Assembly (NCBI RefSeq): GCF_001422735.1
Contig: NZ_LMLZ01000020.1
Location: 839,272-903,271 of the forward strand
DNA length: 64,000 nt
DNA from: Acidovorax sp. Leaf78
GTDB taxonomy: Bacteria > Pseudomonadota > Gammaproteobacteria > Burkholderiales > Burkholderiaceae_C
Reading direction: 5' to 3'
Part shown: in pieces, positions 54,507 to 63,826 of the stretch
Position numbering within the stretch: position 1 is the first letter of the stretch
How the letters are laid out: each line of letters starts with the position of its first letter
Program-made: the position numbers and the translations under genes
The notes under the pieces: generated by a model
Database searches by the model: none
Told to the model about the DNA's origin: nothing
What the model saw: the letters and a program-made list of their open reading frames with translations, nothing else

Positions 54507-54791
54507 CTACCCCAGCTTGCCGCGCGAGAGATGGTCCTTGTTGCGCCAGCCGGCGGCTTCTGGCGTGTCGACCTTGAAGAGCTTGATGTCAGCCTGGCTC
54601 GCATGCTTGACGCGAAACACCTTGAAGCTGGCTTGGTTGGCATAGGGCACGAAGAACCAGATGGCGTCGCCGCTGGCCTGCGTGGGGTAGGCCACCTCAT
54701 GCCAGCATAGGTCGGCCATGCTTTGCTGGGCCACCTCGCACACACAGGCGTCGGCCTGGTGCTCGTATTTCACTTCGAGGATCTTGGCCAT
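54507..54791 (-). CDS. Small beta-repeat protein, DUF6150-like
   Basis: A 94-residue protein made of about five units of 15-17 residues with the pattern (Q/M)AD/S-x-x-hydrophobic-x-x-V: HQADACVCEV, SMADLCWHEV, QASGDAIWFFV, QASFKVFRV and SQADIKLFKV. It resembles the DUF6150 family of short aromatic/valine beta-repeat proteins, function unknown. No signal peptide. The ATG at 54791 has AAGGA upstream; the longer frame to 54893 overlaps the DUF2254 gene's 3' edge region without conserved features. Confidence 0.7.
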   Translation of the reverse strand: MAKILEVKYEHQADACVCEVAQQSMADLCWHEVAYPTQASGDAIWFFVPYANQASFKVFRVKHASQADIKLFKVDTPEAAGWRNKDHLSRGKLG

Positions 54792-54896
54792 GGGCGTCCT
54801 TGTTCCTTGTGATGGGTTTGGCGGAAATCGGCAGGGCATGCGTCTTGCCACGCCCTTCATGTCACTTGCGTCCGGTGTCAGGTGCCTGAGCACTGT

Positions 54897-56231
54897 TCAT
54901 TGTGAAGATGCATTCGCAGCGGCGTGTTGGTGGTTGTACCCGGTCCCCTCCGCGTGGCTGCCGTTGCTGTTGCTGCTCCCGCACGCTGCAGATTCCCGGC
55001 GCAGCATCGCCATCTCCCGATCGATCAGGTTGGAGTGGCTCGCCTTCTCCAGCGCATAGCGCGACAGTTCTTCGACCTCTGCATTGAACCCGGGGTGGTC
55101 CAGCCGCCGCAATGACGCCAGCGCCCGCTGAAGTGCAATGCCCACCTCGACCGCGGGCGCGCCGTAGCGCACCAGGGGCGTCCACACGTCCTCCAGCAAG
55201 CCCGCCTCGCGCAACCCCGGGGCGGTGACCCGGTCGAACTCCACCGCGGCGTCGTGTTGCGCAGCGGTCTGGCGCCCGGTGTCCACCCAGAAGATGAGGG
55301 TGCGCACCGCCGCAGCGATCACGTCGAGGGCTGTCCCCGGGTCGTTGACAGAGGCAGACATCGCGCGCGCCGCGATCTCGCCCATCACCACCATCCCGAA
55401 GCGTGGGTCATGGTCGAAGCTGCGCCCCGCGCCGATCAATACGGCATCGGCAATGGCCTGCTGGTCATTGACCGCCAAGTCGGCATCGCAACTGGCCAGC
55501 ACCACCGAAGGCTCGACGAATGCACCGGGCAAGACGTGCAGATGCAGCGTCGTGCCCAGCGCCTCGGCCCGGGCCTGCAGGATGTCCATCGAAATGTGCT
55601 GCACGAAGCCTGTGGCGGGCGCCCGCACCGCGTGGCGTCCTTGGGCGCCAGGTGGCTGCCGCTTGCCGCCCAGAAAAGGTTTTTGCAGGCGCTGTGCCAT
55701 GGCGGCCATGGTGGCAGCCTCGACCCGCCGGATGGTCTCGCCAAGGCGGCCCAGCACGGACAGATAGTCGATCCAGCGCAGCAGCACCACCACGACCAGC
55801 ACCAAAATGACCAGCGTGAAGCCAAAGAGCACCAGCCGCCCTCCGTCGCCGTACAGGTGCGCATGCAGCCCGACCAGGGCGATCACGCTGTACAAAAACG
55901 TCCCGACAAAAGCCGCCAGCGTGTTCTGCACCGTGGAGTCTTCGATCAGCAACTGCGACGCGCGGGGTGTGGCGCTGTTCGACACGGCACCGAAAGAGCC
56001 CACCATGGTGCTGGCCGAGAAGATGGCCACCGTGAGCATGCTGGAGGCCAGGATGCCCAGCAGGCTGCCGATGGAGTCCGACCCCAGCTTGATCGCCACG
56101 CTCTCAGGTATGTACGGCCCTATCAATGCGGACGACGCCACCGCCATCAACGCGAACAGCGAGAAGAGCGCGCAGCGGCTCCAGGTCTTGCGGGTCAGCC
56201 GCAGCAATTGATAGCGAAGTTTTTCAGACAT
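54897..56231 (-). CDS. DUF2254 family membrane protein
   Basis: A 444-residue protein with TM segments at about 22-42, 54-80 and 100-150 and a soluble C-terminal half. Family features: SASTMVGSFGAVSNSATPRA, FVGTFLYSVIALVGL, and ASVNDPGTALDVIAA. The function of DUF2254 is unknown. ATG 56231 is preferred to one at 56279. The last 25 residues are Ser/Asn/His-rich. Part of its 3' coding sequence (54992-55067) is duplicated in inverted orientation at 57404-57479. Confidence 0.87.
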   Translation of the reverse strand: MSEKLRYQLLRLTRKTWSRCALFSLFALMAVASSALIGPYIPESVAIKLGSDSIGSLLGILASSMLTVAIFSASTMVGSFGAVSNSATPRASQLLIEDSTVQNTLAAFVGTFLYSVIALVGLHAHLYGDGGRLVLFGFTLVILVLVVVVLLRWIDYLSVLGRLGETIRRVEAATMAAMAQRLQKPFLGGKRQPPGAQGRHAVRAPATGFVQHISMDILQARAEALGTTLHLHVLPGAFVEPSVVLASCDADLAVNDQQAIADAVLIGAGRSFDHDPRFGMVVMGEIAARAMSASVNDPGTALDVIAAAVRTLIFWVDTGRQTAAQHDAAVEFDRVTAPGLREAGLLEDVWTPLVRYGAPAVEVGIALQRALASLRRLDHPGFNAEVEELSRYALEKASHSNLIDREMAMLRRESAACGSSNSNGSHAEGTGYNHQHAAANASSQ

Positions 56232-56892
56232 GCGCGTCAGTATCCGAGCGCTGGGGCTGGCGGGTCTGAAGGACGGCACCGCCAGATGACCACTGCCTCA
56301 AGGGCCTCTTGTGTTTTGCCCCCATACGACGGGATGGCCACGATTCAATCCCAGTGGATCTTGGAACCGCTCGACCAGTAGGCTCGCGAAAATCGGCGCG
56401 ACACCTGGGCATATCTATGGGTCGCGTGCCGTTTCGGCGACGCGTGCCACATCCGGATCTGAAGTCGGCTGCATGCTTCAGATAAAAAAACCGGACACGT
56501 CGACGATGTACATAGCTTCAGTTTCCACTTGGCCAAATTGACACCTGAAAAAAGCCACGGATGACCGTCAGACTTATCAACACCGCAATTTGCCATTGGG
56601 ATTTCCCGCTGAAGCCATGACCCTGTCAGTCAAGGCAAATGATGTGGCGTTGAATGCTGCCATTCCCGAAGTGCGAGCCGGTAGCCAAACCGTGCAGTGC
56701 CAGCGCCGCAGCTGGTGTGCTGGCCATGCGGACCCGCCATCGCATCGACGTCCTGCTCACGGGCGTGGGCGTGCCACAACGTCCCGTGATCTTCATCAAC
56801 GGGCTAATCGGAGGTGGATCTGTTTCGGGCAGTGGTCCTACAGTTTCGCGCCATATGGTCACGAGGGCGGCGCACCATTTCAGCTCTGTGCA
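56232..56892. other. Unassigned region, lower GC, possibly decayed
   Basis: About 660 bases without a gene I can support. Several short frames exist on both strands, but none shows a recognisable family or start signal. Composition is more AT-rich and codon-like bias is absent compared with flanks. A decayed mobile element or gene remnant is possible but not shown. Confidence 0.5.
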
Positions 56893-57402
56893 ATGCAAAA
56901 TTCGTGGTCTATGCCCAAGCAACCATCCAGCAGTGCCACCTTCGCCGATTTCGCTCTAACGGCTCAATCCAAATCCGTGCGGGACGCGCTGGCAAAGCTG
57001 CTGGCACTGACCGACTTTCGGTACATTGGCATATGGCGTTTTAAAGACGGAATGGCCACGGCCGCGGTGCACTTCGACCGCCAAGATCCAACCGCCATCG
57101 CCTCGGGCATAGTGCCTCAAACCGCTACCTACTGCTGCTATGTCCGCGAGAGTGGCGTTCCCTTCAAGACACCTCAGGCGTTGCTCGATGAACGCTTGGC
57201 GTCCCATCCTGCCAGAGAGACCGTCGCGTCCTATGTCGGGGTGCCTGTGATGGACTCGAACGGATCCATTGTCGGTACGTTGTGCCATTACGATTTGGTG
57301 CCACGGGATGTGGAGCAGGTCGACACGAAGTTGATGCTGCTGGTGGCCAGTTACTTGACCATGAACAATCTGGTACCACCCTACCCGGAAAGCACCGTCT
57401 AA
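56893..57402 (+). CDS. GAF-domain protein
   Basis: A protein of about 169 residues consisting of little more than one GAF domain: ALAKLLALTDFRYIGIWRFK, PQTATYCCYVRESGVPF, ETVASYVGVPVMDSNGSIVG and TLCHYDLVPRDV. GAF domains bind small ligands or mediate dimerisation; no output domain is fused. The start could be 56893 or 56911; the frame extends upstream to 56590 but that part does not look coding. Base composition is closer to the odd region before it than to the core genes. Confidence 0.7.
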   Translation: MQNSWSMPKQPSSSATFADFALTAQSKSVRDALAKLLALTDFRYIGIWRFKDGMATAAVHFDRQDPTAIASGIVPQTATYCCYVRESGVPFKTPQALLDERLASHPARETVASYVGVPVMDSNGSIVGTLCHYDLVPRDVEQVDTKLMLLVASYLTMNNLVPPYPESTV

Positions 57403-57403
57403 C

Positions 57404-57479
57404 TTGTCGAGCTATGCGCTGGAGAAGGCGAGCCATTCCAACCTGATTGACCGAGAGATGGCGATGCTGCGCAGGGAAT
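57404..57479 (+). pseudogene. Displaced fragment of a DUF2254 gene 3' end
   Basis: The 76 bases read SSYALEKASHSNLIDREMAM in the plus strand and match the DUF2254 coding sequence at 54992-55067 (minus strand) at all but 7 positions. It starts directly after the GAF stop codon (TAA at 57400-57402) and has no start or domain of its own. It is a remnant of a duplication or of a lost paralogue. Confidence 0.85.
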
Positions 57480-57505
57480 TTGTCAGTGACAAGCGCACCC
57501 TGGAG

Positions 57506-58531
57506 TCAACGGCGTCTCAGGCGCGCCAGGCCGAACAACGCCATGATGGACGCCAGTCCAATAAGGGCCCACTCCGACAGCGTAGGAATGGCTGCCGCTG
57601 CAACTACCGGTACAGCGGCTACTGTGAAGCTTGTGGGGTTGGCCGCACCCGCTACAGCCGGGTCATCTGTCTGGTTGGTCGCGTCGTTCGTGCCATCTCC
57701 GTCAGAGTCGTAAGCGACGCTACCCTGGTTGGAAACCACCGTGCCGGCAGCGGCTGGGTTGACAGTGGCTGTGACGGTGAGGATCACCGTGCCGCTGGAA
57801 GGAATGCTCCCGTTCCATGTCACGGTGTTGGTGCCTACGGTAGCCACGGCAGTGCCGCTGGAGGCGGTGGCACTTACTAGCGTCACGCCCGCGGGTAAAA
57901 CGTTTGTGAACTCGTTGCCAGGGTTGTTAGCCTGCGCGGCAGGCCCGCTGTTTGTGAGCACGACTGTGTAGGTGGCTGTACTGCCTGGGATGAACGTGCC
58001 TGCGACGGTCTGGGTTGCTGTGACATAGGGCGCTGGTGCGAGCGACACCCGCAGGGTGAACGAATCAGCGTTCAGGCCTGCACCCCAGGCCCACACATAG
58101 GTGCCAGGCGTCGCGCCAAGACCTGCCAGGGTGGTTGCGTTCCAAATAGCACCACCGGAAAGGGGCGACCCCGAGACGTAGCCCTGCGGAACGAACAAGA
58201 AGCCTGAAGTGCCGCTGAGAGCCACACGCTGGCCAGACGAACTGGAGGCAAAAACAAGAGTCCCCGATCCATACGAGGCGGGTCCAGTAAAGCCTGTAAA
58301 TCTGTCAGCATTGACCGTTGTACCGTAGGCAACAGAACCCACTGCAGGCCGCATCTGCGACGAGAAACCGAAGACAGGTCCAGCAACAGTTAGCGCTGTT
58401 GTATTCAACGGGCCGCTGCCGGTCACTTCCACGTTCGGTCCGTTCTCGTACATGAAAGCAACGTGTGCCGCGTGTGATGCCCCCGTACAGGTCACCAAGG
58501 CGGCCGCTGCCGCAAGTCGCGTGATTTTCAT
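57506..58531 (-). CDS. IPTL-CTERM surface protein with a DUF11 repeat
   Basis: A 341-residue exported protein. A signal peptide ends near GASHAA. Residues about 170-290 form a DUF11/conserved-repeat domain (TYTVVLTNSGPAAQANNPGN, LPAGVTLVSATASSGTA). An Asp-rich DSDGDGTNDATNQTDDP follows. The C-terminus is an IPTL-CTERM sorting tail: IPTLSEWALIG, a hydrophobic segment, and RLRRR. Such proteins are processed by an exosortase-like transpeptidase, which is not in the window. The gene ends 27 bases from the displaced DUF2254 fragment. Confidence 0.88.
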   Translation of the reverse strand: MKITRLAAAAALVTCTGASHAAHVAFMYENGPNVEVTGSGPLNTTALTVAGPVFGFSSQMRPAVGSVAYGTTVNADRFTGFTGPASYGSGTLVFASSSSGQRVALSGTSGFLFVPQGYVSGSPLSGGAIWNATTLAGLGATPGTYVWAWGAGLNADSFTLRVSLAPAPYVTATQTVAGTFIPGSTATYTVVLTNSGPAAQANNPGNEFTNVLPAGVTLVSATASSGTAVATVGTNTVTWNGSIPSSGTVILTVTATVNPAAAGTVVSNQGSVAYDSDGDGTNDATNQTDDPAVAGAANPTSFTVAAVPVVAAAAIPTLSEWALIGLASIMALFGLARLRRR

Positions 58532-58700
58532 GGAGCTTTGTCTGCCCTTTTTTAGGAGATCGAGAAGGACGCCCTTATTGCTACCGACATGTTCCGAGCG
58601 TCATGTTTGTTGGCCAAGCTTTGCCAAGGGATAAACGATACCGGATTTTCTTACCGAGGGACGTGCGCCTGCCACGACCCAACGGCGGATCGACTTGCTG

Positions 58701-61700
58701 TTAAGGCAGATATTCGATGGTTATGGATCCATCGCCGCCCGCTGCAGACGAATTGCCGCCATTCGTCGACACGGAGTACGAGGACCCGGAGGGGCCAGTG
58801 CTGCCGCCTCCGCCACCTCCGCCCCATCCACTCGTGCCGGAAATGGATGCACTGCCGCCTCCCCCTCCATAGCCTCCGCCGCCTCCGGAGCCAAAAAGTC
58901 CGCCGCCGTTGCCGCCGTTACCACCACCGTTGCCTGCACCGCCAACCGCATAGGTGTTGCTTCCTCCACCGCCACCGTTGCCAGCCCCTCCGCTCGACCC
59001 GTTCCAAAATCCGTATGGGTCTGTGCCACCTGCGCCACCGATGCCTGCTCCCCCTCCAGATGCTGCACCCGGGCCGCTGCCAGCCTCGCCTGCGCCCGTA
59101 CCAGCACCACCGCCGTTTCCGCCCCTACCGCCGATGACGCCTCCACCTCCGCCCCCGCCCGCTATTATCTGATCGGCAGTGCCTGCACGAAAGCTGCTCG
59201 CACCGCCACCACCTCCTCCACCGTAGCTGTTGTTTGAGTAAGTAGATGCTTGGCCACCTCCGCCAACGATCAGGGCGAAGGTATCGCCGCTATTGACTGT
59301 AAGAACTGCCGTGACGCGGCCGCCGTGGCCGCCTGGGGAAGTGTTGGATCCATGAAAACGGGAGCTGGCCCCTCCCCCACCCGTCGCGACGATCCGGACC
59401 CTGGTCACGCCAGAAGGTACGGTCCAAGTCGCGGCTCCTGGTATCGCAAAAGTCGCACCCGGTCGTACTGTGAGGGGCGAAGCAGGGTTGGCGCTGACGC
59501 TCCCCAGCGTTGCAGAAATGTTCGTGCTTCCGGCAGCGAGCGTGGTTGCCAGTCCTTGGCTACCGGGGGTATTGTTGATGGTCGCCACGGTCGCGGCGTC
59601 CGACGTCCAGTTGACGGACGTTGTGATGTTCTGGGTGGAGCCGTCCGTGTATCGGCCTGTCGCTGTGTACTGCTGCGTGCCTCCGGCCACGACGTCTGCA
59701 CTCCCGGGCGAGATGACTATGGAGGCCAGTGCCGCGGCGCTCACCGTCATCGTCGCTGCCGGGGAAGAAATCGCGCTCTGGGTCGCTCTGATGGAGCTTG
59801 TTCCGCTGGCAAGCGCCGTTGCGCGGCCATTGGACCCGGGCGCGTTGCTGATAGAAGCGACAGAGGCGTTGCTGGATGACCAACTCACCTGCGTCGTCAC
59901 ATCCTGCGTACTGCCGTCGGTGTAACTGGCGATCGCCGTGAACTGCTGGGACAAACCTTTGGGCACACTAGGTGAGGTGGGTGTCACGGCAATGGAAACC
60001 AGCGTTGCGGGCACAACTATGAGGGTGGTAGCCGGGGATGTGACGGCACCCAGTGATGCAGTGATGGCACTGGTGCCGGTAGTCAAAGTAGTGGCCTCAC
60101 CGTTCGTACCTGCTGCATTGCTGATCGTCGCTACGGATGTGCTGCTGGACGTCCAGGTCACCTGCGTGGTGAGCACCTGCATCGACTGATCGGTGTAGGT
60201 GCCTGTGGCCGTGAACTGCTGCGTTCTGCCTTTGGGTACGCTGGGTGAACTCGGTGTCACGGCGATGGAAAGCAACGTGGCCGGTGTGACCGTCAGCGTG
60301 GTAGGCGCAGACGAGACGCTCCCCAGCGAGGCCGTGATCGATGTGGCGCCGGTGCCCAGTGTGGTGGCCTGACCGTTGGTGCCCGCCGCGTTGCTGATCG
60401 TTGCCACTGCTGGACTACTCGATGCCCAAGTCACCTGCGCCGTGAGCGTCTGCGTTGTCTGGTCGGTATAAGTGCCTGTCGCCGTGAACTGTTGCGGCAT
60501 GCCTTTGGGAACGCTGGGCGATTTGGGTGTCACGTCGATAGACACCAGCTTGGCCGCCGTCACTGTCAGGTTGACCGGCTGTGAGCTCAGGTTGCCGATC
60601 CTTGCTGTGATAGCGGCGGTGCCACTGGCCAATGTCGAAGCTCGGCCGGTCGTTCCCGCAGCGTTGCTGATCGTTGCCACAGCTGGATTGCTCGACGACC
60701 AGGTGACCTGGTTGGTGAGCACCTGTGTTGTCTGATCGTCATACGTGCCTGTGGCTGTGAACTGCTGCGGCAAGCCGACTGCCACCGACTCCAAGCCAGG
60801 CGATATGGAAATGGACACGAGTGATGCCGGTGCCACAGTCAGCGACGCGGCTGGCGAGGACACCGATGCCAGGGTGGCCGTGATGCCCGTAGTGCCAGTG
60901 CCGCGAGCCACCGCGACGCCTTGCGCGTCGATGCTGGCCACGCCGGGCGCGGTGGAAGTCCAATTCACCTGCGTGCTCAGGTTTTGCGTGCTGCCGTCGC
61001 TGTAGGTGCCGGTGGCCATGAATTGCTGTACAGCGCCCAGCGCAACGGCTGATGTCGTCGGCGTGACTGCAATGGACACCAAACTGGCGGCAGTGACGTT
61101 CAGCGTGGCCGTCGAGCTGAGGCTACCGCACAAGCTCGCGTTCTGGCATTTCGCCATGACCGATGCGCCTCCTGGGGCCATTGCGGTGGCGAGGCCGGAC
61201 GTGTCGACCTTCACCCGTGTGACATCAGACGTGCTCCAGCGCACCGCTGCGCCAAGATCGTGCGTGGTGCCATCGCTGAAAGTGCCGATGGCCGAGAACT
61301 GCGTCGTGGTGCCGGCGGGCAGGGTGCTGATGCTGGGGGTCACTGCGATGCCGGTCACCGTGGCCGCAGTGACTGTCAGAACCGTAGTCCCTGATTTTCC
61401 ATTCAGGGTAGCGCTAAGCGACACGGCACCAGGAGCGATGGCAGTGACCAGGCCGGTCGATGGGCTGACGGTGGCCACCGCCGTGTTGGCAGAAGCCCAA
61501 GCCACCTGCGACGTGACGTCTTGATGGCTGTTGTCAGAGTAGATGGCCGTCGCTGCCAAACGCACCGTTGTGCCTGCTGCGATGCTCGGGCTGGCTGAGG
61601 TGACTTCGATAGTGCTCAGGGTCGGCGCAGACGGTCCGTCACTGGCACCACCACCACTGCCTCCGCATGCGCTGAGCACTATCAGGATCAATATCGTGAA

Positions 61701-61745
61701 CAACCGAAGGAGCGAGAACGAACTAATGCGGTGTGCTGTTTGCAT
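58701..61745 (-). CDS. Large lipoprotein with eight Ig-like (Big_2) repeats and a glycine-rich C-terminal domain
   Basis: A 1014-residue secreted lipoprotein. The signal peptide ends at lipobox IVLSACGG. Eight Big_2/BID_2 units of about 90 residues follow (about 40-770), each opening with a V/L-S-I-x-V-T-P strand and containing QFTATGTYTDGSTQ-like and WSSSNPAVATIS-like segments. Units 4-7 are most alike, and this shows as near-identical DNA at several places. After a WTVPSGVTRVRIVATGGGG strand the last 230 residues are Gly/Ser/Asn-rich. Ig-like repeats suggest a surface adhesin or matrix role, which is inference. ATG 61745 is preferred; ATG 61817 would place 24 residues before the signal. Confidence 0.88.
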   Translation of the reverse strand: MQTAHRISSFSLLRLFTILILIVLSACGGSGGGASDGPSAPTLSTIEVTSASPSIAAGTTVRLAATAIYSDNSHQDVTSQVAWASANTAVATVSPSTGLVTAIAPGAVSLSATLNGKSGTTVLTVTAATVTGIAVTPSISTLPAGTTTQFSAIGTFSDGTTHDLGAAVRWSTSDVTRVKVDTSGLATAMAPGGASVMAKCQNASLCGSLSSTATLNVTAASLVSIAVTPTTSAVALGAVQQFMATGTYSDGSTQNLSTQVNWTSTAPGVASIDAQGVAVARGTGTTGITATLASVSSPAASLTVAPASLVSISISPGLESVAVGLPQQFTATGTYDDQTTQVLTNQVTWSSSNPAVATISNAAGTTGRASTLASGTAAITARIGNLSSQPVNLTVTAAKLVSIDVTPKSPSVPKGMPQQFTATGTYTDQTTQTLTAQVTWASSSPAVATISNAAGTNGQATTLGTGATSITASLGSVSSAPTTLTVTPATLLSIAVTPSSPSVPKGRTQQFTATGTYTDQSMQVLTTQVTWTSSSTSVATISNAAGTNGEATTLTTGTSAITASLGAVTSPATTLIVVPATLVSIAVTPTSPSVPKGLSQQFTAIASYTDGSTQDVTTQVSWSSSNASVASISNAPGSNGRATALASGTSSIRATQSAISSPAATMTVSAAALASIVISPGSADVVAGGTQQYTATGRYTDGSTQNITTSVNWTSDAATVATINNTPGSQGLATTLAAGSTNISATLGSVSANPASPLTVRPGATFAIPGAATWTVPSGVTRVRIVATGGGGASSRFHGSNTSPGGHGGRVTAVLTVNSGDTFALIVGGGGQASTYSNNSYGGGGGGGASSFRAGTADQIIAGGGGGGGVIGGRGGNGGGAGTGAGEAGSGPGAASGGGAGIGGAGGTDPYGFWNGSSGGAGNGGGGGSNTYAVGGAGNGGGNGGNGGGLFGSGGGGGYGGGGGSASISGTSGWGGGGGGGSTGPSGSSYSVSTNGGNSSAAGGDGSITIEYLP

Positions 61746-61988
61746 CAAGTTTGACAAGGAATGTTGGCGACTCGCCAAGTGGTTGATTGGCGGGGATGCG
61801 TGCATTCGCTGTGTCATGCACAGAACTGAATACTCAGTACCAGGTTCAAACCTGGGAGGGTGCTGCTACGGCTTGATTAGTAGCTGCAACAAACGCATCG
61901 CCTGTTCAAACTGAATGTAAGCAGTGCGCCACCCTGTGCATATAGTCCATTCGGACCGGTGTTGCAGAGAAGCCCTCCCCAGCGCACC

Positions 61989-62009
61989 GACGCATTTGCT
62001 CAATGCGTC
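61989..62009. terminator. Small inverted repeat over the histidine kinase stop
   Basis: GACGCATT (61989-61996) and AATGCGTC (62002-62009) flank TGCTC; the right arm overlaps the kinase stop codon. No T-run follows, so terminator activity is doubtful. Confidence 0.4.
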
Positions 62010-63826
62010 AGTGAAGCGTCCGACAACATGGCGTTCAGCGTTGCCCAGAACTCTCTGGGTGCAACCGGCTTGTGCAATAAAGCGACGTCACTGTTGAGCG
62101 CCTCGCGCAGCCGTTCTGGGGCAGTGTCTCCGGTGATGAGAAGCGCAGGTACCGACCTGCCATAGTGATTTCGCAAGTGCCGGATCACCTCAGCCCCGTT
62201 TTGGCCGTCTCGTAGCCTGTAGTCACTCACGATAGCGTCCGGCTGAAATTCGCGCAGCGCCAAAGCCTCCTGCAAACCCTCGACAGCCATCGCCAAGCAG
62301 CCCCAGGTTTCCAGCAGCGTCAGCATTGCCAAGCGGACGGTTTCGTCGTCGTCGACTACCAACACCTGGCGACCAGCCAAGATCGGCGATGGCAACGCAT
62401 GCCACGGCTGCAACGCGGCAGGCCTTTCACCTTCGGCGGAAAGGGGAACGCTGACCCTAAACACACTGCCGCGCCCCGGCTTGGAGGACAGCGTCAACGG
62501 TATGTCCAATGAGCGGCACAGGCCATCCGCGATAGCCAGTCCCAGGCCCAGCCCTTTGCGGCGATCACGTTCTGGGTTGCCCAGCTGATGAAACTCGCGA
62601 AAGATCTCGCGCTGCTGGTGTTGGGCGATGCCCACGCCCGTATCGAACACCTCGATGGAAAGACGCTCGCCGCGCTGGCGACAGCCGATGAGGATGCCGC
62701 CCCGCTCGGTGTAGCGAATGGCGTTGCTGATGACGTTGCGAAGTATCAGCTCCAACAGCGCACCGTCCGTGAGGACCACCGCGCGACAGTCCCTGGAGCG
62801 GTAGAGCAAGCCCTTGGCGTCTGCCTGCGGCGCGAGCTCTTCTTCCAACTTGTGCAGCATTTTCTGTACGCAATGGCTTGAGAGCGTTGGCCGTATGACG
62901 CCCGCCTCAATGCGCGAAAAATCCAGCAGCGTATCCAGCATCTCCCTGGACGCAACGCTCGCTGCCTTGGCATGGTCGAGCACCGGCTTTTGCGAGGGCG
63001 CTAACGGGCCTGACGACAGCGCCTCCAGGAAAAAACCCATGGCATGAACGGGCTGACGCAAGTCATGGCTTGCCGCAGCCAGGAAGCGGGACTTGGCTTG
63101 GTTTGCCTGCTCAGCGCGTTCTCTTTCGTCGTTGGCAGTTTGCTTTTCTACCTCAAGCCTCTTGATGAGATCGAGGTTTTCAAAACGCAGTCTGATTGAC
63201 TCCTTCAAACCGCGTCCGATGAGTTTGGCTTGGCCGTACTGACTGAGCACGTAGATCATGCAGCAAGCTCCCATCGCCTGGTACATCAAGCCGTCCATGA
63301 CGAGGAAGCGGCTCCCTGTGACCAGCAGCATGGGCATGATCAACGCGATGAATAAAAGTTGCACGGGGGAAAGCAGGGGAACGGCATTGCTGCTGATGGC
63401 GGCCATCGTTCCCAGCAGCATGGCGGTAGACGCAGGTGACGACCCCTCTTGCACCACAATCCAGCCCAGGCATCCCCAGATGACGCCTTCCAGTGCCTTC
63501 CCTACAGCCAATTGCCCTGTGATGCGTGGCATTTGCTCAAAGCTGAACCCGTACTTCAGCGTACGCCGGCAATACACCACCATGGTGATGCGGCACACGA
63601 GTGTGATCACGTACCAAAAAGCCAGCCAAGCGTTGTTGATGGACGGTGCAAGCACGCGGATTTTTTCACCGGTCGCTTCGGATACGAAGGTGTGCTGCGC
63701 TCCGCTGGTCACGTTGAATACCACGACCAACAGGGTGGCGAGCAGGAAGCCGATAGGAAGCGACTGGCCAATGCCGCCTATAACCAGCTTGAGCTGCGCG
63801 GCATAGATTTGATCGTCGTCGTTCAC
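62000..63826 (-). CDS. Hybrid sensor histidine kinase/response regulator
   Basis: A 608-residue membrane kinase with six hydrophobic N-terminal segments (about 16-200) as sensor. A coiled-coil linker (ERERAEQANQAKSRFL) leads to the phosphoacceptor H254 in AASHDLRQPVHAMG, of the HDLRQP type. The ATPase part has NVISNAIRYTERGG (N box), DTGVGI (G1) and KGLGLGLAIADG (G2). A C-terminal receiver (about 480-600) has VLVVDDDETVR, D535 in IVSDYRLRDGQ, and LHKPV. It starts with GTG that overlaps the upstream LuxR gene's TGA, so kinase and regulator are coupled. Confidence 0.93.
   Translation of the reverse strand: MNDDDQIYAAQLKLVIGGIGQSLPIGFLLATLLVVVFNVTSGAQHTFVSEATGEKIRVLAPSINNAWLAFWYVITLVCRITMVVYCRRTLKYGFSFEQMPRITGQLAVGKALEGVIWGCLGWIVVQEGSSPASTAMLLGTMAAISSNAVPLLSPVQLLFIALIMPMLLVTGSRFLVMDGLMYQAMGACCMIYVLSQYGQAKLIGRGLKESIRLRFENLDLIKRLEVEKQTANDERERAEQANQAKSRFLAAASHDLRQPVHAMGFFLEALSSGPLAPSQKPVLDHAKAASVASREMLDTLLDFSRIEAGVIRPTLSSHCVQKMLHKLEEELAPQADAKGLLYRSRDCRAVVLTDGALLELILRNVISNAIRYTERGGILIGCRQRGERLSIEVFDTGVGIAQHQQREIFREFHQLGNPERDRRKGLGLGLAIADGLCRSLDIPLTLSSKPGRGSVFRVSVPLSAEGERPAALQPWHALPSPILAGRQVLVVDDDETVRLAMLTLLETWGCLAMAVEGLQEALALREFQPDAIVSDYRLRDGQNGAEVIRHLRNHYGRSVPALLITGDTAPERLREALNSDVALLHKPVAPREFWATLNAMLSDASLTH

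Noticed and set aside
54262-54507. Short minus-strand frame in the 54.2-54.5 kb gap
   Set aside because: Pro/Arg-rich, no ribosome site, no recognisable family.
56345-56596. Minus-strand frame of 83 codons, possible insertion-sequence remnant
   Set aside because: No transposase motif or terminal repeats are visible; kept only as an unassigned patch.
57404-57880. Plus-strand open frame starting in the DUF2254 fragment
   Set aside because: It runs antisense into the IPTL-CTERM gene; only the first 76 bases have homology.
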